DNA of 64,000 nucleotides from DASZUK01 sp035547695 (GCA_035547695.1 DASZUK010000004.1:6176-70175), one strand, 5' to 3'; shown: positions 48,911-57,500, numbered from the stretch's first letter. The notes: generated from the sequence alone by a model not told the origin. Numbers and translations: made by a program.

Positions 48911-50463
48911 CCGCCCCCGCCGGCACCGTCGCCACCGCCGCCTTCGACGACGCCCGCCGGGTCCTGGCCGGGCTGCCGACCGACGACCCGGCGGCTCCGC
49001 CGCCCCTGCTGCTCACCGGCCGCCACCTCACCGTCCACGCCACCCCCGTCGTCCAGCCCCCGCCGGTGGTGCCCAGGTCGGGCGGTGAACCGCCGGCGCC
49101 GCGCCAGCCGACGACGCCGCGCCGCCCGGCGATGCCGGTCCGCCTGGCCCCGGGCCGGCCCGGCCTGGCCGAGGTGGCCGCGGCCATCGTCCGCGGCACC
49201 GTCACCTCCCGCCTCCTGGTCGAAGAGGCCCTGGAGGTGGCGGCCAGGACCGCCGAGCTGGGCGGGGTCGTCCACCTGGACGCCGAAGAGGCCCGCCGCC
49301 AGGCCGACATCCTCGACGCCGAGGCCGCCGCCGGTCGGATCAGGGGTCCCCTCCACGGGGTGCCGGTGACCGTCAAGGACGTCATCCACGTCGACGGCAT
49401 GCCCACCCGGGCCGGGTCGGCCGCCTACGAGAACCTGCAGCCCGTCGAAGGCACGGCGGTGGCCCGCCTGCGGTCGGCCGGCGCCCTCCTGCTGGCCAAG
49501 GTGGCCACCCACGAGTTCGCCCTCGGCGTCACCACCCCGCAGTGCCGGAACCCCCACGACCCGTCCGTCATCGCCGGGGGGTCCAGCGGTGGCTCGGCCA
49601 TCGCCGTCGCCACCGGGGTCGGGCTGGCGTCCCTCGGCACCGACACCCGGGCCTCGCTCCGGGTGCCGTCCGCCCTCTGCGGAGTCGTCGGGTTCAAGCC
49701 CACCCTGGGCAGGGTCCCCACCGACGGGATCGTCCCGCTGTCGTGGACCATGGACCACCTCGGCCCCATCGCCCGCACCGTCGGCGACGCCGCCCTCGTC
49801 CTCGACGTCCTGGCCGGCCAGGCCGGGATCGGCGGCCTCCGCTGGGCCGCCGGCCTGGACGACCGGCGACCGGTGGTCGGCGTGGTCCCCGACGTCCTGG
49901 CCGCCGCCGATCCCGCGGTGGCCGACGCGGTCGACGGCGCCCTCCACGCCCTGGCCGGGCTGGGTTGCCCGGTCGTCGCCCTGGACGGTCCGGGTCCCGC
50001 CGACCTGGAGGTCGGCAACGCACTGGGCCTCCTGATCAGCCGAGCCGAGGCAACCACCTTCCACCGGTCGCAGGGCACCGACCTGGACCGGTGCATCCCC
50101 GAGGTCCGTGACCAGCTCCGGGTGGCCCTCGGGATCACCGCGGCCGACTACCTCGACGCGCAGCGCCAGCGCCGGACCCTGGCCGAACGGACCCTGGCCC
50201 ACTTCGCCAAGGTCGACATCCTGGTGTCCCCGACCACGCCCGTGCCGGCGCCGCCGGCGGACGACTACGAGGAGTACCTCCTGGTGCTGTCCCGAAACGC
50301 CATCATCTGGAGCCTGGTCGGCAACCCGGTCCTCTCGCTGCCCTGCGGGACCACCCCGTCGGGGTTGCCCGTGGGGGTGCAGCTCACCGGACCCCCGGGG
50401 GGTGAAGCGCTGCTGGCGGCCACCGGCAGCCTGCTCGAATCGGCCCTCGCCGGGCCCCGATGA
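48907..50463 (+). CDS. Amidase signature family protein (AtzE/GatA-like)
   Basis: 518 residues. The Ser-cisSer-Lys triad is present: Lys157 (VTVKDVI), Ser226/227 region (GGSSGGS) and nucleophile Ser250 (TDTRASLRVPS). TRAS replaces the common GGS/AGS, a mild deviation. HGVPVTVKDVIHVDGMPTRAGS is typical of AtzE and other small-amide amidases. The N-terminal 75 residues are Pro-rich and unlike the family. No GatC/AtzG-like small subunit is encoded next to it. With the upstream ureide hydrolase and downstream AtzH-like protein this suits stepwise attack on biuret, carboxybiuret or oxalurate (inference). Confidence 0.88.
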   Translation: MTAPAGTVATAAFDDARRVLAGLPTDDPAAPPPLLLTGRHLTVHATPVVQPPPVVPRSGGEPPAPRQPTTPRRPAMPVRLAPGRPGLAEVAAAIVRGTVTSRLLVEEALEVAARTAELGGVVHLDAEEARRQADILDAEAAAGRIRGPLHGVPVTVKDVIHVDGMPTRAGSAAYENLQPVEGTAVARLRSAGALLLAKVATHEFALGVTTPQCRNPHDPSVIAGGSSGGSAIAVATGVGLASLGTDTRASLRVPSALCGVVGFKPTLGRVPTDGIVPLSWTMDHLGPIARTVGDAALVLDVLAGQAGIGGLRWAAGLDDRRPVVGVVPDVLAAADPAVADAVDGALHALAGLGCPVVALDGPGPADLEVGNALGLLISRAEATTFHRSQGTDLDRCIPEVRDQLRVALGITAADYLDAQRQRRTLAERTLAHFAKVDILVSPTTPVPAPPADDYEEYLLVLSRNAIIWSLVGNPVLSLPCGTTPSGLPVGVQLTGPPGGEALLAATGSLLESALAGPR

Positions 50464-50873
50464 CCGGCGGGCCCGAGGCGATGGGTGCTGACGTCGCCGC
50501 CGACGTGGTGCTCGAAGTGGGCGCCGCCTTCACCGCCTACGAGGCTGCGCTGGTGGCCAACGACGTCGTCGCCATGAACCGGTGGTTCCGGCCCGGCCCG
50601 TCGACGTGCCGGTTCGGCATCGCCGACGTCCAGTCCGGCTACGACGAGATCGTGGCCTGGCGGCGGCAGGCGGCTCCGGTCCCTCCGGGGCGGACCCTGT
50701 CGGGCACCTCGGTGGTCCCGCTCTGCCCGGACGTGGCGGTGGTGACCACCTGCTTCTCCTACCCGGGCCGGCCGGTCGTCGGGCGGCAGTCCCAGGTGTG
50801 GCTGCGCACCGGCGACGGCTGGCGGATCGCCAGCGCGCACGTCTCCGAGGTCCCCGCGGTGCCGGCCGGGTGA
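50460..50873 (+). CDS. AtzH/HpxZ-like protein (DUF3225, NTF2 fold)
   Basis: 137 residues. AFTAYEAALVANDVVAMNRW and VVGRQSQVWLRTGDGWRIAS with the ending AHVSEVP are the hallmarks of HpxZ (oxalurate catabolism) and AtzH (cyanuric-acid pathway). AtzH proteins work beside AtzE-type amidases on carboxylated ureas. ATG 50460 overlaps the amidase stop by 4 bp, confirming the operon. This gene is the best pointer that the operon handles a ureide. A 24-bp repeat containing GCCGGCCGGGTGACC begins at its stop codon and recurs to about 50920. Confidence 0.8.
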   Translation: MTGGPEAMGADVAADVVLEVGAAFTAYEAALVANDVVAMNRWFRPGPSTCRFGIADVQSGYDEIVAWRRQAAPVPPGRTLSGTSVVPLCPDVAVVTTCFSYPGRPVVGRQSQVWLRTGDGWRIASAHVSEVPAVPAG

Positions 50874-50950
50874 CCGTCCGCGGTGCCGGCCGGGTGACCC
50901 GAGGCGCCGGCCGGGTCCACGCCGGCCGTCACGCCACGACCGGCTGCCGG

Positions 50951-50956
50951 TAGCCT
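50951..50956 (+). promoter_or_regulatory. -10 box TAGCCT of the glutathione peroxidase gene
   Basis: TAGCCT ends 6 nt before ATG 50963; a leaderless start is implied. Confidence 0.5.
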
Positions 50957-50962
50957 GCGGGC

Positions 50963-51451
50963 ATGGCGCTCTACGACATCCCCATCCACACCCTCCAGGG
51001 CGAGCCGTCGTCCCTGGCCCCCTACGAGGGCAGGGCCCTCCTGCTGGTCAACGTGGCCTCCAAGTGCGGCCTCACCCCCCAGTACGAGGGGCTGGAGAAG
51101 CTGCAGAAGGAGTACGGCGACAAGGGGTTCTCCGTCCTCGGGTTCCCGTGCAACCAGTTCATGGGCCAGGAGCCCGGCACCGCCGAGGAGATCCAGGAGT
51201 TCTGCTCCACCACCTACGGGGTGACCTTCCCCATGTTCGAGAAGATCGACGTCAACGGGGCCAAGCGGCATCCCATCTACGACGAGCTCACCCAGGTCCC
51301 CGACGCCGACGGCGAGGCCGGTGACGTCACCTGGAACTTCGAGAAGTTCCTGGTGTCCCCGGCCGGGGAGATCGTGGGCCGGTTCCGCCCGCAGGTCACC
51401 CCCGAAGACCCCGCCCTGGTCGGCGCGATCGAAGCCCAGCTACCGTCCTGA
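50963..51451 (+). CDS. Glutathione peroxidase-family (thioredoxin-dependent) peroxidase
   Basis: 162 residues. Peroxidatic Cys35 in NVASKCGLTPQY, the GFPCNQF box with Cys63, a further Cys81 in QEFCSTTYG placed like the resolving Cys of thioredoxin-dependent members, and WNFEKFLVSP with the catalytic Trp/Asn. No Sec codon. It reduces hydrogen or lipid peroxides, probably with thioredoxin or mycoredoxin since actinobacteria use mycothiol rather than glutathione. Confidence 0.93.
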   Translation: MALYDIPIHTLQGEPSSLAPYEGRALLLVNVASKCGLTPQYEGLEKLQKEYGDKGFSVLGFPCNQFMGQEPGTAEEIQEFCSTTYGVTFPMFEKIDVNGAKRHPIYDELTQVPDADGEAGDVTWNFEKFLVSPAGEIVGRFRPQVTPEDPALVGAIEAQLPS

Positions 51452-52161
51452 GCGTCGCCCCGCCCTTCGGGGCGTCCATCTTCGACATGGACGGCCTCCT
51501 GGTCGACTCCGAGCCGCTGTGGCACGAGGCCGAGATGGACATCCTCGGCGGCCTGGGGGTCCCCCTGGTGGCGTCGGCCTGCCGGCAGACCAAGGGCATG
51601 TTCGTCAACGAGGTCACCCGGTACTGGTTCGACCGGTACCCGTGGACCGGGCCGGGCACCGACGCCGTCGCCGTCGCCGTCGTCGACCGCGTCATGGCCC
51701 TGGTGGTGGCCAAGGGGGAGCTGAAGCCGGGGGTGCACCGGGCCATCGACCTGTGCCGGTCCCACCGGCTGCCGCTGGCGGTGGCGTCGTCGTCGCAGTA
51801 CCGCCTCATCCACCTCGTCCTGGACCACTTCGGGCTCGCCGGGTGCTTCGACCTGGTGCACTCCGCCGAGGACGAGCCCTACGGCAAGCCGCACCCCGCC
51901 GTCTTCCTGACCGCCGCCGGCAAGCTGGGGGTGGCCCCCGACCGCTGCCTGGTCTGGGAGGACGCCCCGGCCGGGGTGCTGGCGGCCAAGGCTGCCCGCA
52001 TGGCCTGCGTCGCCGTCCCGGAGCCGGCCGAACGGGACCGGCCGGCCTTCGCCATCGCCGACGCCGTGCTGGGCTCCCTGGAGGAGGCCGACCAGGCCCT
52101 GTGGACCAGGGTGGCCGCCGCCCATCTGGCCGATCCGATGGCGGCGCCGCGGGCTCCATAG
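51448..52161 (+). CDS. HAD-superfamily phosphatase (beta-phosphoglucomutase-like), apparent CTG start
   Basis: About 237 residues. HAD motif I is FDMDGLLVDSEPLW, motif II is AVASSSQYR, and motif III/IV are GKPHPAVF and VWEDAPAG, so it is a complete family member acting on a sugar phosphate or similar. The start is odd: the first ATG (51487) falls after the nucleophile Asp and would give a dead enzyme. Between the in-frame stop at 51322 and that ATG no ATG, GTG or TTG exists; only CTG 51448, overlapping the peroxidase stop as CTGA, is available. Translational coupling from a CTG is therefore inferred. Confidence 0.78.
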   Translation: MSVAPPFGASIFDMDGLLVDSEPLWHEAEMDILGGLGVPLVASACRQTKGMFVNEVTRYWFDRYPWTGPGTDAVAVAVVDRVMALVVAKGELKPGVHRAIDLCRSHRLPLAVASSSQYRLIHLVLDHFGLAGCFDLVHSAEDEPYGKPHPAVFLTAAGKLGVAPDRCLVWEDAPAGVLAAKAARMACVAVPEPAERDRPAFAIADAVLGSLEEADQALWTRVAAAHLADPMAAPRAP

Positions 52162-52275
52162 GGCCGGCGTAGGGGCCGGCCGGCCCCCGTGCGGTGCCCG
52201 CCCCGGTCCGGGCCGATCCGGGGCGGGACCCGGCCGGGACCCGGCCGGCGAGGGCACGTGGCGGCCGGCCGCGGC

Positions 52276-52281
52276 TAACCT
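52276..52281 (+). promoter_or_regulatory. -10 box TAACCT upstream of the Gly/Ala-rich gene
   Basis: TAACCT lies 79 bp before ATG 52361. It matches other -10 boxes in the window, but here a normal leader would follow. The remaining part of the 199-bp gap shows only GC-rich GGCC runs. Confidence 0.35.
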
Positions 52282-52360
52282 GCCGGCGGCGGAGCACCGT
52301 CGTCGTGGGGGCCACGGCGGGGTGCCCGCCGATCGCGGTACGGGACTCGGGGGGTCGTCA

Positions 52361-52987
52361 ATGTCCGGCAAGAAGGCGCTGTTGGCCGTCGGCGCGGCGG
52401 GGGTCGTCGGCGTCGTGGTGTCCCTGGGACTGGCCCTCGGCGCCGGTTCGACCCCGAGCGGCCGGTACACCGGCCCCACCGGGGCCAATCCCCACGGCGT
52501 CGGCTACACCTCCGGGAAGATCGTCTCCACGGTGGCCGGCAACACATCCACCGCCCAGGGGGGTGGCCAGGCTGGTGGAGGTGTCGGCGCAGCCGGGGCG
52601 GTGACATCCGGAGCGTCCGGACCCACAGCGGCCGCCGCCGGGGGAGCGGGCGTCGGCACGTCCGGCGCGGCGACACCGGGTGCCGGCGGCGGCGTTTCCG
52701 CTTCCGCCTCTGCCGCCGCCGGCCGGGGCGCGGCCTCCCTCGGTGGCGGTGCCTCGGCGTCGGGCTTCGGAGGCACAGCGACAGCGGCAGCGACCACGAC
52801 AGCGGCGTCGGCATCGGCATCGGCGTCGGCCGGTGCAGCCGGCGGAGGGACCACAGCGGCGGCTGCGGCCGCCGGCGGGGCGGGGGCGACAGGAGCCGGC
52901 CTCGGCAGCAGCGGCGGCGCCGGCGGATTGGGCAGTGCCGGCGGATTGGGCAGCGCCGGCGCCACAGGGTACGGCGGCGCCGGGTAG
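52361..52987 (+). CDS. Membrane-anchored or secreted Gly/Ala/Ser-rich protein
   Basis: 208 residues. MSGKKALLAVGAAGVVGVVV and the following LGLALGAG form an uncleaved anchor or signal peptide. Then a short folded-looking segment (SGRYTGPTGANPHGVGYTSG) and 130 residues of low complexity Ala, Gly, Ser and Thr follow. Such proteins are often cell-wall spanning or surface-exposed. Coding is supported by the N-terminus but the low-complexity part could mislead; I put it below the average certainty. Convergent with the ABC permease, 18 bp apart. Confidence 0.6.
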   Translation: MSGKKALLAVGAAGVVGVVVSLGLALGAGSTPSGRYTGPTGANPHGVGYTSGKIVSTVAGNTSTAQGGGQAGGGVGAAGAVTSGASGPTAAAAGGAGVGTSGAATPGAGGGVSASASAAAGRGAASLGGGASASGFGGTATAAATTTAASASASASAGAAGGGTTAAAAAAGGAGATGAGLGSSGGAGGLGSAGGLGSAGATGYGGAG

Positions 52988-53005
52988 GGCCCTGCCGGGC
53001 GCGGG

Positions 53006-54190
53006 TCAGCCGAGCCGGAGGGTCTCCAGCGGTTCGAGCCGGGCCGCCTTGATGGAGGGGTAGAGGCCGGCCACCACCGACACCAGCAACGCCAGGCCCA
53101 TCCAGACGGGGATCTCGGCGTAGGCGATCACCACGGTCCAGCCGGCCAGGGCGGACACGCCGTAGACCACCAGGATGCCGAGCACCGCGCCGACGGCGCC
53201 GCCGAGGATGCCGATGAACAGGGACTCCAGGAGGAACTGTGAGCCGACGGTGGAGCGGCTGTGCCCGACGGCGCGCCGGATGCCGATCTCGGAGGACCGC
53301 TGGATCACGGAGATGGACATGACGTTGGCGATGCCGATGCCGCCGACGGTCAGCGCCAGCAGGCCGGCCAGCAGGGCGACCTCCTGCAGGGTCTTGTTGG
53401 CCTGGGCCTGGGCGGCCAGGGCGTCGCTGGGGACCTGGGTGGACACCTGCACTGTGCCGCCCAGGTTCACCGCGGTGGGGACGGCCTTGGCGGTGGCCTG
53501 GGTGGTGCCTGTGCGGGCGCGGATGTAGAGCTGGTTCGGCCGGCCGGTGGTGCCGAGCAGGTGCTTGGCGGCCCACTCGGTGACGAAGGCGGCGTTGTCC
53601 AGTGTGGGGTCGAGCGGCACGCTGTCCAGCACGCCGACGACGCCGAAGTCCTTGCCGTTGAGCTGGATCGTCCGGGTCTCGCCGGGGAGGTAGCCGTACT
53701 GCTTGGCGATGCCCTCCCCGAGCACCACCGAGCGGAGGTGCAGGGTTGTGTCGGCGCGGTTCAGCCACCGGCCGTCGAGCACCGGCACCCCGAGGACGGC
53801 CGGCAGGTTGTCGCCGGCGGCCCGCACCGGCACCGGGAAGGCCTGGTAGTAGCTGCTCGCTCCCTGGACCGGCAGGGCGATCACCCCGGACAGGTTCCCG
53901 GTGGCCGCCGCCGAGGTCACGGTGGAGATGTTCTCGACCCGCTCCACCGCATTGGCCGGCAGGGTGGGGTTCTGCGACCCGAAGCTGCTGCCGGCCTGGG
54001 CGATGATCAGGTTGGTGCCCAGTTGGGCCAGTTGGGCCTGCAGCGCCCCCTTCGCGCTCTCGGTCAGGCCGACCGCGCTGACCATGGCCGCCACCCCGAT
54101 GACCGGCCCGAGCATGATCATCATGGTCCGCACCTTCCGGGCCCGCAGGCCGGCCCAGGCGACGGTCGCCAGGTCCCGGGACTTGCTCAT
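53006..54190 (-). CDS. MacB/FtsX-like ABC transporter permease
   Basis: 394 residues. One membrane segment near the N-terminus (MMIMLGPVIGVAAMVSAVGL), a large extracytoplasmic domain (about 45-265), then three C-terminal segments with GGIGIANVMSISVIQRSSEIGIR, the mechanotransmission signature of MacB-type permeases. The last residues, SIKAARLEPLETLRLG, are typical. It works with the upstream ATPase and adaptor. Its start overlaps the ATPase stop by 4 bp. Confidence 0.92.
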   Translation of the reverse strand: MSKSRDLATVAWAGLRARKVRTMMIMLGPVIGVAAMVSAVGLTESAKGALQAQLAQLGTNLIIAQAGSSFGSQNPTLPANAVERVENISTVTSAAATGNLSGVIALPVQGASSYYQAFPVPVRAAGDNLPAVLGVPVLDGRWLNRADTTLHLRSVVLGEGIAKQYGYLPGETRTIQLNGKDFGVVGVLDSVPLDPTLDNAAFVTEWAAKHLLGTTGRPNQLYIRARTGTTQATAKAVPTAVNLGGTVQVSTQVPSDALAAQAQANKTLQEVALLAGLLALTVGGIGIANVMSISVIQRSSEIGIRRAVGHSRSTVGSQFLLESLFIGILGGAVGAVLGILVVYGVSALAGWTVVIAYAEIPVWMGLALLVSVVAGLYPSIKAARLEPLETLRLG

Positions 54191-54954
54191 CGCCGGTCGC
54201 CTTTCCCGGCGGCGCCGGCCCGGCGCTCGTCGGCGACGATCCTCCCGTCGCGCATCGACACCTTCCGCAGCGCGGTGTCGGCGACGGTGAGGTCGTGGGT
54301 CACCATCACCACCGCCCGTTCCGGGGACTGCAGGCTCTCGAAGATCTCCAGGACGTGCGCGGCGTTGGCCGAGTCGAGGGCCCCGGTCGGCTCGTCGGCC
54401 AGGATCATCAGCGGCTCCGTCACGATGGCCCTGGCCAGGGCCACCCGTTGCTGCTCGCCGCCCGACATCTGCACCGGCCGGTGGTCGGCCCGCTTCCCCA
54501 GGCCCAGGCGGTCCAGGGCGTCGTAGGCCCGGTCCCGGCGGTCCTTCGGCCGGATGTCCCGGTAGAGCAGGGCGGTCTCCACGTTGCCGAGCGCCGTCAG
54601 GTGGGGGATGAGGTGGAACTGCTGGAACACGAACCCGATGGCGTCCCCGCGGACCCGGGACCGGGTGGCGTCGTCCAGCCCGCTCACGTCCTGGCCGGCC
54701 ACCCGGACGGTGCCCGACGTCGGGTGGTCGAGGATCCCGAGCAGGCCCAGCATGGTGGACTTTCCCGATCCCGACGGGCCCACGATGGACATGAGCTCGC
54801 CCGGGAAGATCTGCAGGGACACCTCCCGGAGGGCGTACACCTCCACCTCCTCCCCGTACACCCGGGACACCGTGTCGAGCTCCAGGAGCGGCCGGGCCGT
54901 CTCGGCGGCCAGGGTCATGTGGACTGGCGGGGTCATGTGGACTGGCCGGGTCAT
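54187..54954 (-). CDS. MacB/LolD-like ABC transporter ATPase
   Basis: 255 residues. Walker A GPSGSGKST, Q-loop FVFQQFHLIPHLT, signature MSGGEQQRVALARAIV, Walker B LMILADEPTGALDS and the H-loop VMVTHDL. ATG 54954 overlaps the adaptor stop (ATGA). Two more in-frame ATGs follow at 54936 and 54918, each in an 18-bp repeat, so the exact N-terminus is uncertain by 12 residues. Powers the export complex. Confidence 0.93.
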   Translation of the reverse strand: MTRPVHMTPPVHMTLAAETARPLLELDTVSRVYGEEVEVYALREVSLQIFPGELMSIVGPSGSGKSTMLGLLGILDHPTSGTVRVAGQDVSGLDDATRSRVRGDAIGFVFQQFHLIPHLTALGNVETALLYRDIRPKDRRDRAYDALDRLGLGKRADHRPVQMSGGEQQRVALARAIVTEPLMILADEPTGALDSANAAHVLEIFESLQSPERAVVMVTHDLTVADTALRKVSMRDGRIVADERRAGAAGKGDRR

Positions 54955-57488
54955 TTGGACTGGTTGGTCTGCAGGACCACGGTCTGGCCGGGGCGGAGCG
55001 CGCCGCCCTTGATCTGGATGTAGGAGCCCTCGGTCAGGCCGGTCCTGACCGGCACCGTCGTCACCCGGCCGCCCTTGGACAGGTCGATGACGCGCACCAC
55101 GTCGTGGCCGGCCCCGTTCTGCAGCACGGCGGCGATCGGGACCGTCAGGGCGTCGTCGACCTGCTGGTCCACCACGTTGATGGTCACCTGCGATCCGTCG
55201 GCACCGCTGAAGTCGGAGACCTCGATGCGGCCCTCGTAGACCTGCGACGACTGCCCCCCCGAGCCCGTCGTCACTGTGGGGGTGCGGTTCAGCTCGGTGA
55301 TGGTGCCGGTCCCCTGTGTGCCCTGCCCGGAGATCTGCACCGTGCAGTGCTGGCCGACCTTCAACTTGGTCCGGTCGGCCGCCGTGGCCTGCAGCGTGAC
55401 GCTCAGGTTGGGCTCGGTGAGCGACAGGATGGCGGTGCCGGCCGCCACCGGCTGGCCGGCCTTCACGTAGACCTGGCCGATGCGGATGGGCCAGTGGCCG
55501 ACGATCATGTCGGTGGGCTCGAACTGCACGTCGGTCTGCAGGGTCTGGAGGGCCACGGTGACCTGGGTCTGCCCGGCCCTCAGCAGCGCGGTGCCCGACA
55601 GCGGGACGTAGCTCTGCCCGGGCTCGGCGGTGCCCTGGGCGGTGAAGTTCACCGACGTGTCCTTCACCGGGGGCTGGCTCGCCGTGATCGTGAACGACGC
55701 CGACCCGCCCTGGGCGACGCTGGAGGTGCTCGCCGTCAGGGTCAGCGTCGGGACCACTGTCGACGTGATGGTCGCCGTCGCGCTGTTCGGTGTCCCCACC
55801 ACGTAACTGCCCGAAGGCGCCAGCGCCACCGTGAGGACCCGGTCGGCCTCCACTGTGTTGCTGGTCACCGTCGGCACTGTCACCTTGAGCGCCGTCTGGC
55901 CGGCCGGGACGACGATGTTGCCCGGGGGCACCGTGTAGTCGGTTCCCCGGACCGCGGTGCCCGAGTACGAGAGGTGGACGGTGAGGGGCGTGCTGGTGGC
56001 CTTGCTGAGCCCCACCGCCAGCGTGAACGGCTGCCCCTTCTTCAGGTAGGTGGTCGGCGACTGCAGGGTGACGACCGGCTCCGCTCCGGACTCGCTGATG
56101 GTGACGACGGCCGACCCGGGGGTTGTGACGGTGTAGTTGCCCGCCGACGGGGTGACGGACACCGACAGGTACTTGTCCGGCTCGATCACTGTGGTGGCCA
56201 CGGTCTGGACCGTCACCGTGGCCGACGTGCTCCCCGCCGGCAGCGTCACCACCGGGTTGACCGGGTCGTAGTCGGTCCCGGCGGTGGCGCTGCCGGTCAC
56301 CGCCAATCCGACCTGCAGGTCCTGCAGCGGTGGCTGGCTCGCCGTCACCGTCAACGTGGCCGACGCCCCCGGGGTGACCGTCGTGGCCCCGGTGATGGTC
56401 AGGGCCGGCACGTTGGGGTTCTTGATCGTGGTCTCCGCGACGCCGGGGTTCCCCACGGTGTACCCGGTGCCGGCGGCGACGGAGAGCTCGATGGTGCGGT
56501 CCGGCGCCACCGCCGTGGTCACCCGGGTCTGCACCGTCACCGAGACCTGGGTCGCCCCGGCAGGCAGGGTGACCGACGTGGGGGGCGACACCACGTCCTG
56601 CGCCCCGGCCGTGCCCCCCGGGGTCAGCGACACGGTGAGCGGGTTTGTCACCGCCGCCGACGACGACACCACGAACGTCGCCGGCTGCCCCTGGGCCACC
56701 TGGTCGTCGACGGACTGGATGGTGAGCACCGGTGTCCCTGTGCTGCTGCTGGCGGTGCTGTCGGCGTACGACGCCAACGTGGCGTCGGCCCCGGCGGCCC
56801 CGGCGGCCGCCCCGGCCGCGGTCCCGACACCGGCGCCGGCGCCGGCCCCGGCGGTGCGGTCCCGGCCGGTGGCCAGTGCCGCGGTCTGCGCGGGAGGTGG
56901 CCCGATGATCAGCCCGGCGGCGTCCTGGCTGCCGACCTTGTAGCCGGTGCCCTGCTGGAGGGCCACGGTCACCGACTGCGGGGTGGCCGGGGTGGTGTTG
57001 GGGTAGTCGTGCTGGGCCTGCCACTGGGCCAGGGCGAACTGGGTCTGCTGGTTGAAGTAGTTGTTCATCGGCCCCGGGTAGTCCCCGGCCGCGGCAAGGA
57101 TCTGCTTCAACTGCAGCACGTCGGCCCCCTGGTCGCCCAGGGTGAGGGCCCGGAAGAACCGCACGGTGCCGTCCTCGGCGACGGCCGTCCGGCCGTTGAG
57201 GGCGAACATGGCGTCGCCGGCCTGGGTGGTCGACCCGTTGGTGGCGGTGACGGTGCTCACCAGTCCCTGGTTGGCCGCGTCGACGTTGCGGATCTGCTTC
57301 CGGGCCAGGGTGCCACTGAGGGTCACCGTGTCCTGGAGGGTCCTCGTCTGCACTTGACCGAACACGACGGTCTCGTTCTGCGTGCTCGTCCCCCCGGCGG
57401 TGCCGACGATGGCGTAGGCGATGCCCCCGGCTGCCAGGGCGACGACGCCCACCGCCGCCGCCAGCACCTTCTTGTTCCGCAGGTTCAC
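54951..57488 (-). CDS. Efflux periplasmic adaptor (HlyD/MacA-like) with peptidoglycan-binding domain and Calx-beta repeats
   Basis: 845 residues from GTG 57488. Order: membrane anchor (VLAAAVGVVALAAGGIAYAI), first half of an HlyD barrel (about 40-105), a peptidoglycan-binding_1 domain (LGDQGADVLQLKQILAAAGD, near 112-160), a Gly/Ala linker, about four Calx-beta repeats of roughly 105 residues (about 245-640; repeated TVTLPAGATQVSVTVQT-like strands), then the second barrel half (GQVYVKAGQPVAAGTAI) and C-terminal adaptor domains. Insertion of a peptidoglycan-binding domain is known in such adaptors; the Calx-beta array is unusual and could bind calcium or extend the protein through the wall. Followed by the ATPase and permease, preceded by a lipoprotein gene. 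Confidence 0.88.
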   Translation of the reverse strand: MNLRNKKVLAAAVGVVALAAGGIAYAIVGTAGGTSTQNETVVFGQVQTRTLQDTVTLSGTLARKQIRNVDAANQGLVSTVTATNGSTTQAGDAMFALNGRTAVAEDGTVRFFRALTLGDQGADVLQLKQILAAAGDYPGPMNNYFNQQTQFALAQWQAQHDYPNTTPATPQSVTVALQQGTGYKVGSQDAAGLIIGPPPAQTAALATGRDRTAGAGAGAGVGTAAGAAAGAAGADATLASYADSTASSSTGTPVLTIQSVDDQVAQGQPATFVVSSSAAVTNPLTVSLTPGGTAGAQDVVSPPTSVTLPAGATQVSVTVQTRVTTAVAPDRTIELSVAAGTGYTVGNPGVAETTIKNPNVPALTITGATTVTPGASATLTVTASQPPLQDLQVGLAVTGSATAGTDYDPVNPVVTLPAGSTSATVTVQTVATTVIEPDKYLSVSVTPSAGNYTVTTPGSAVVTISESGAEPVVTLQSPTTYLKKGQPFTLAVGLSKATSTPLTVHLSYSGTAVRGTDYTVPPGNIVVPAGQTALKVTVPTVTSNTVEADRVLTVALAPSGSYVVGTPNSATATITSTVVPTLTLTASTSSVAQGGSASFTITASQPPVKDTSVNFTAQGTAEPGQSYVPLSGTALLRAGQTQVTVALQTLQTDVQFEPTDMIVGHWPIRIGQVYVKAGQPVAAGTAILSLTEPNLSVTLQATAADRTKLKVGQHCTVQISGQGTQGTGTITELNRTPTVTTGSGGQSSQVYEGRIEVSDFSGADGSQVTINVVDQQVDDALTVPIAAVLQNGAGHDVVRVIDLSKGGRVTTVPVRTGLTEGSYIQIKGGALRPGQTVVLQTNQSK

Positions 57489-57500
57489 CGGTTCCCCCCG

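Noticed and set aside
54187..57024. 945-codon open frame on the minus strand overlapping the adaptor gene
   Set aside because: Only its last 255 codons (the ABC ATPase) are real; the rest is a shifted reading of the adaptor with Gly/Arg-rich nonsense composition.
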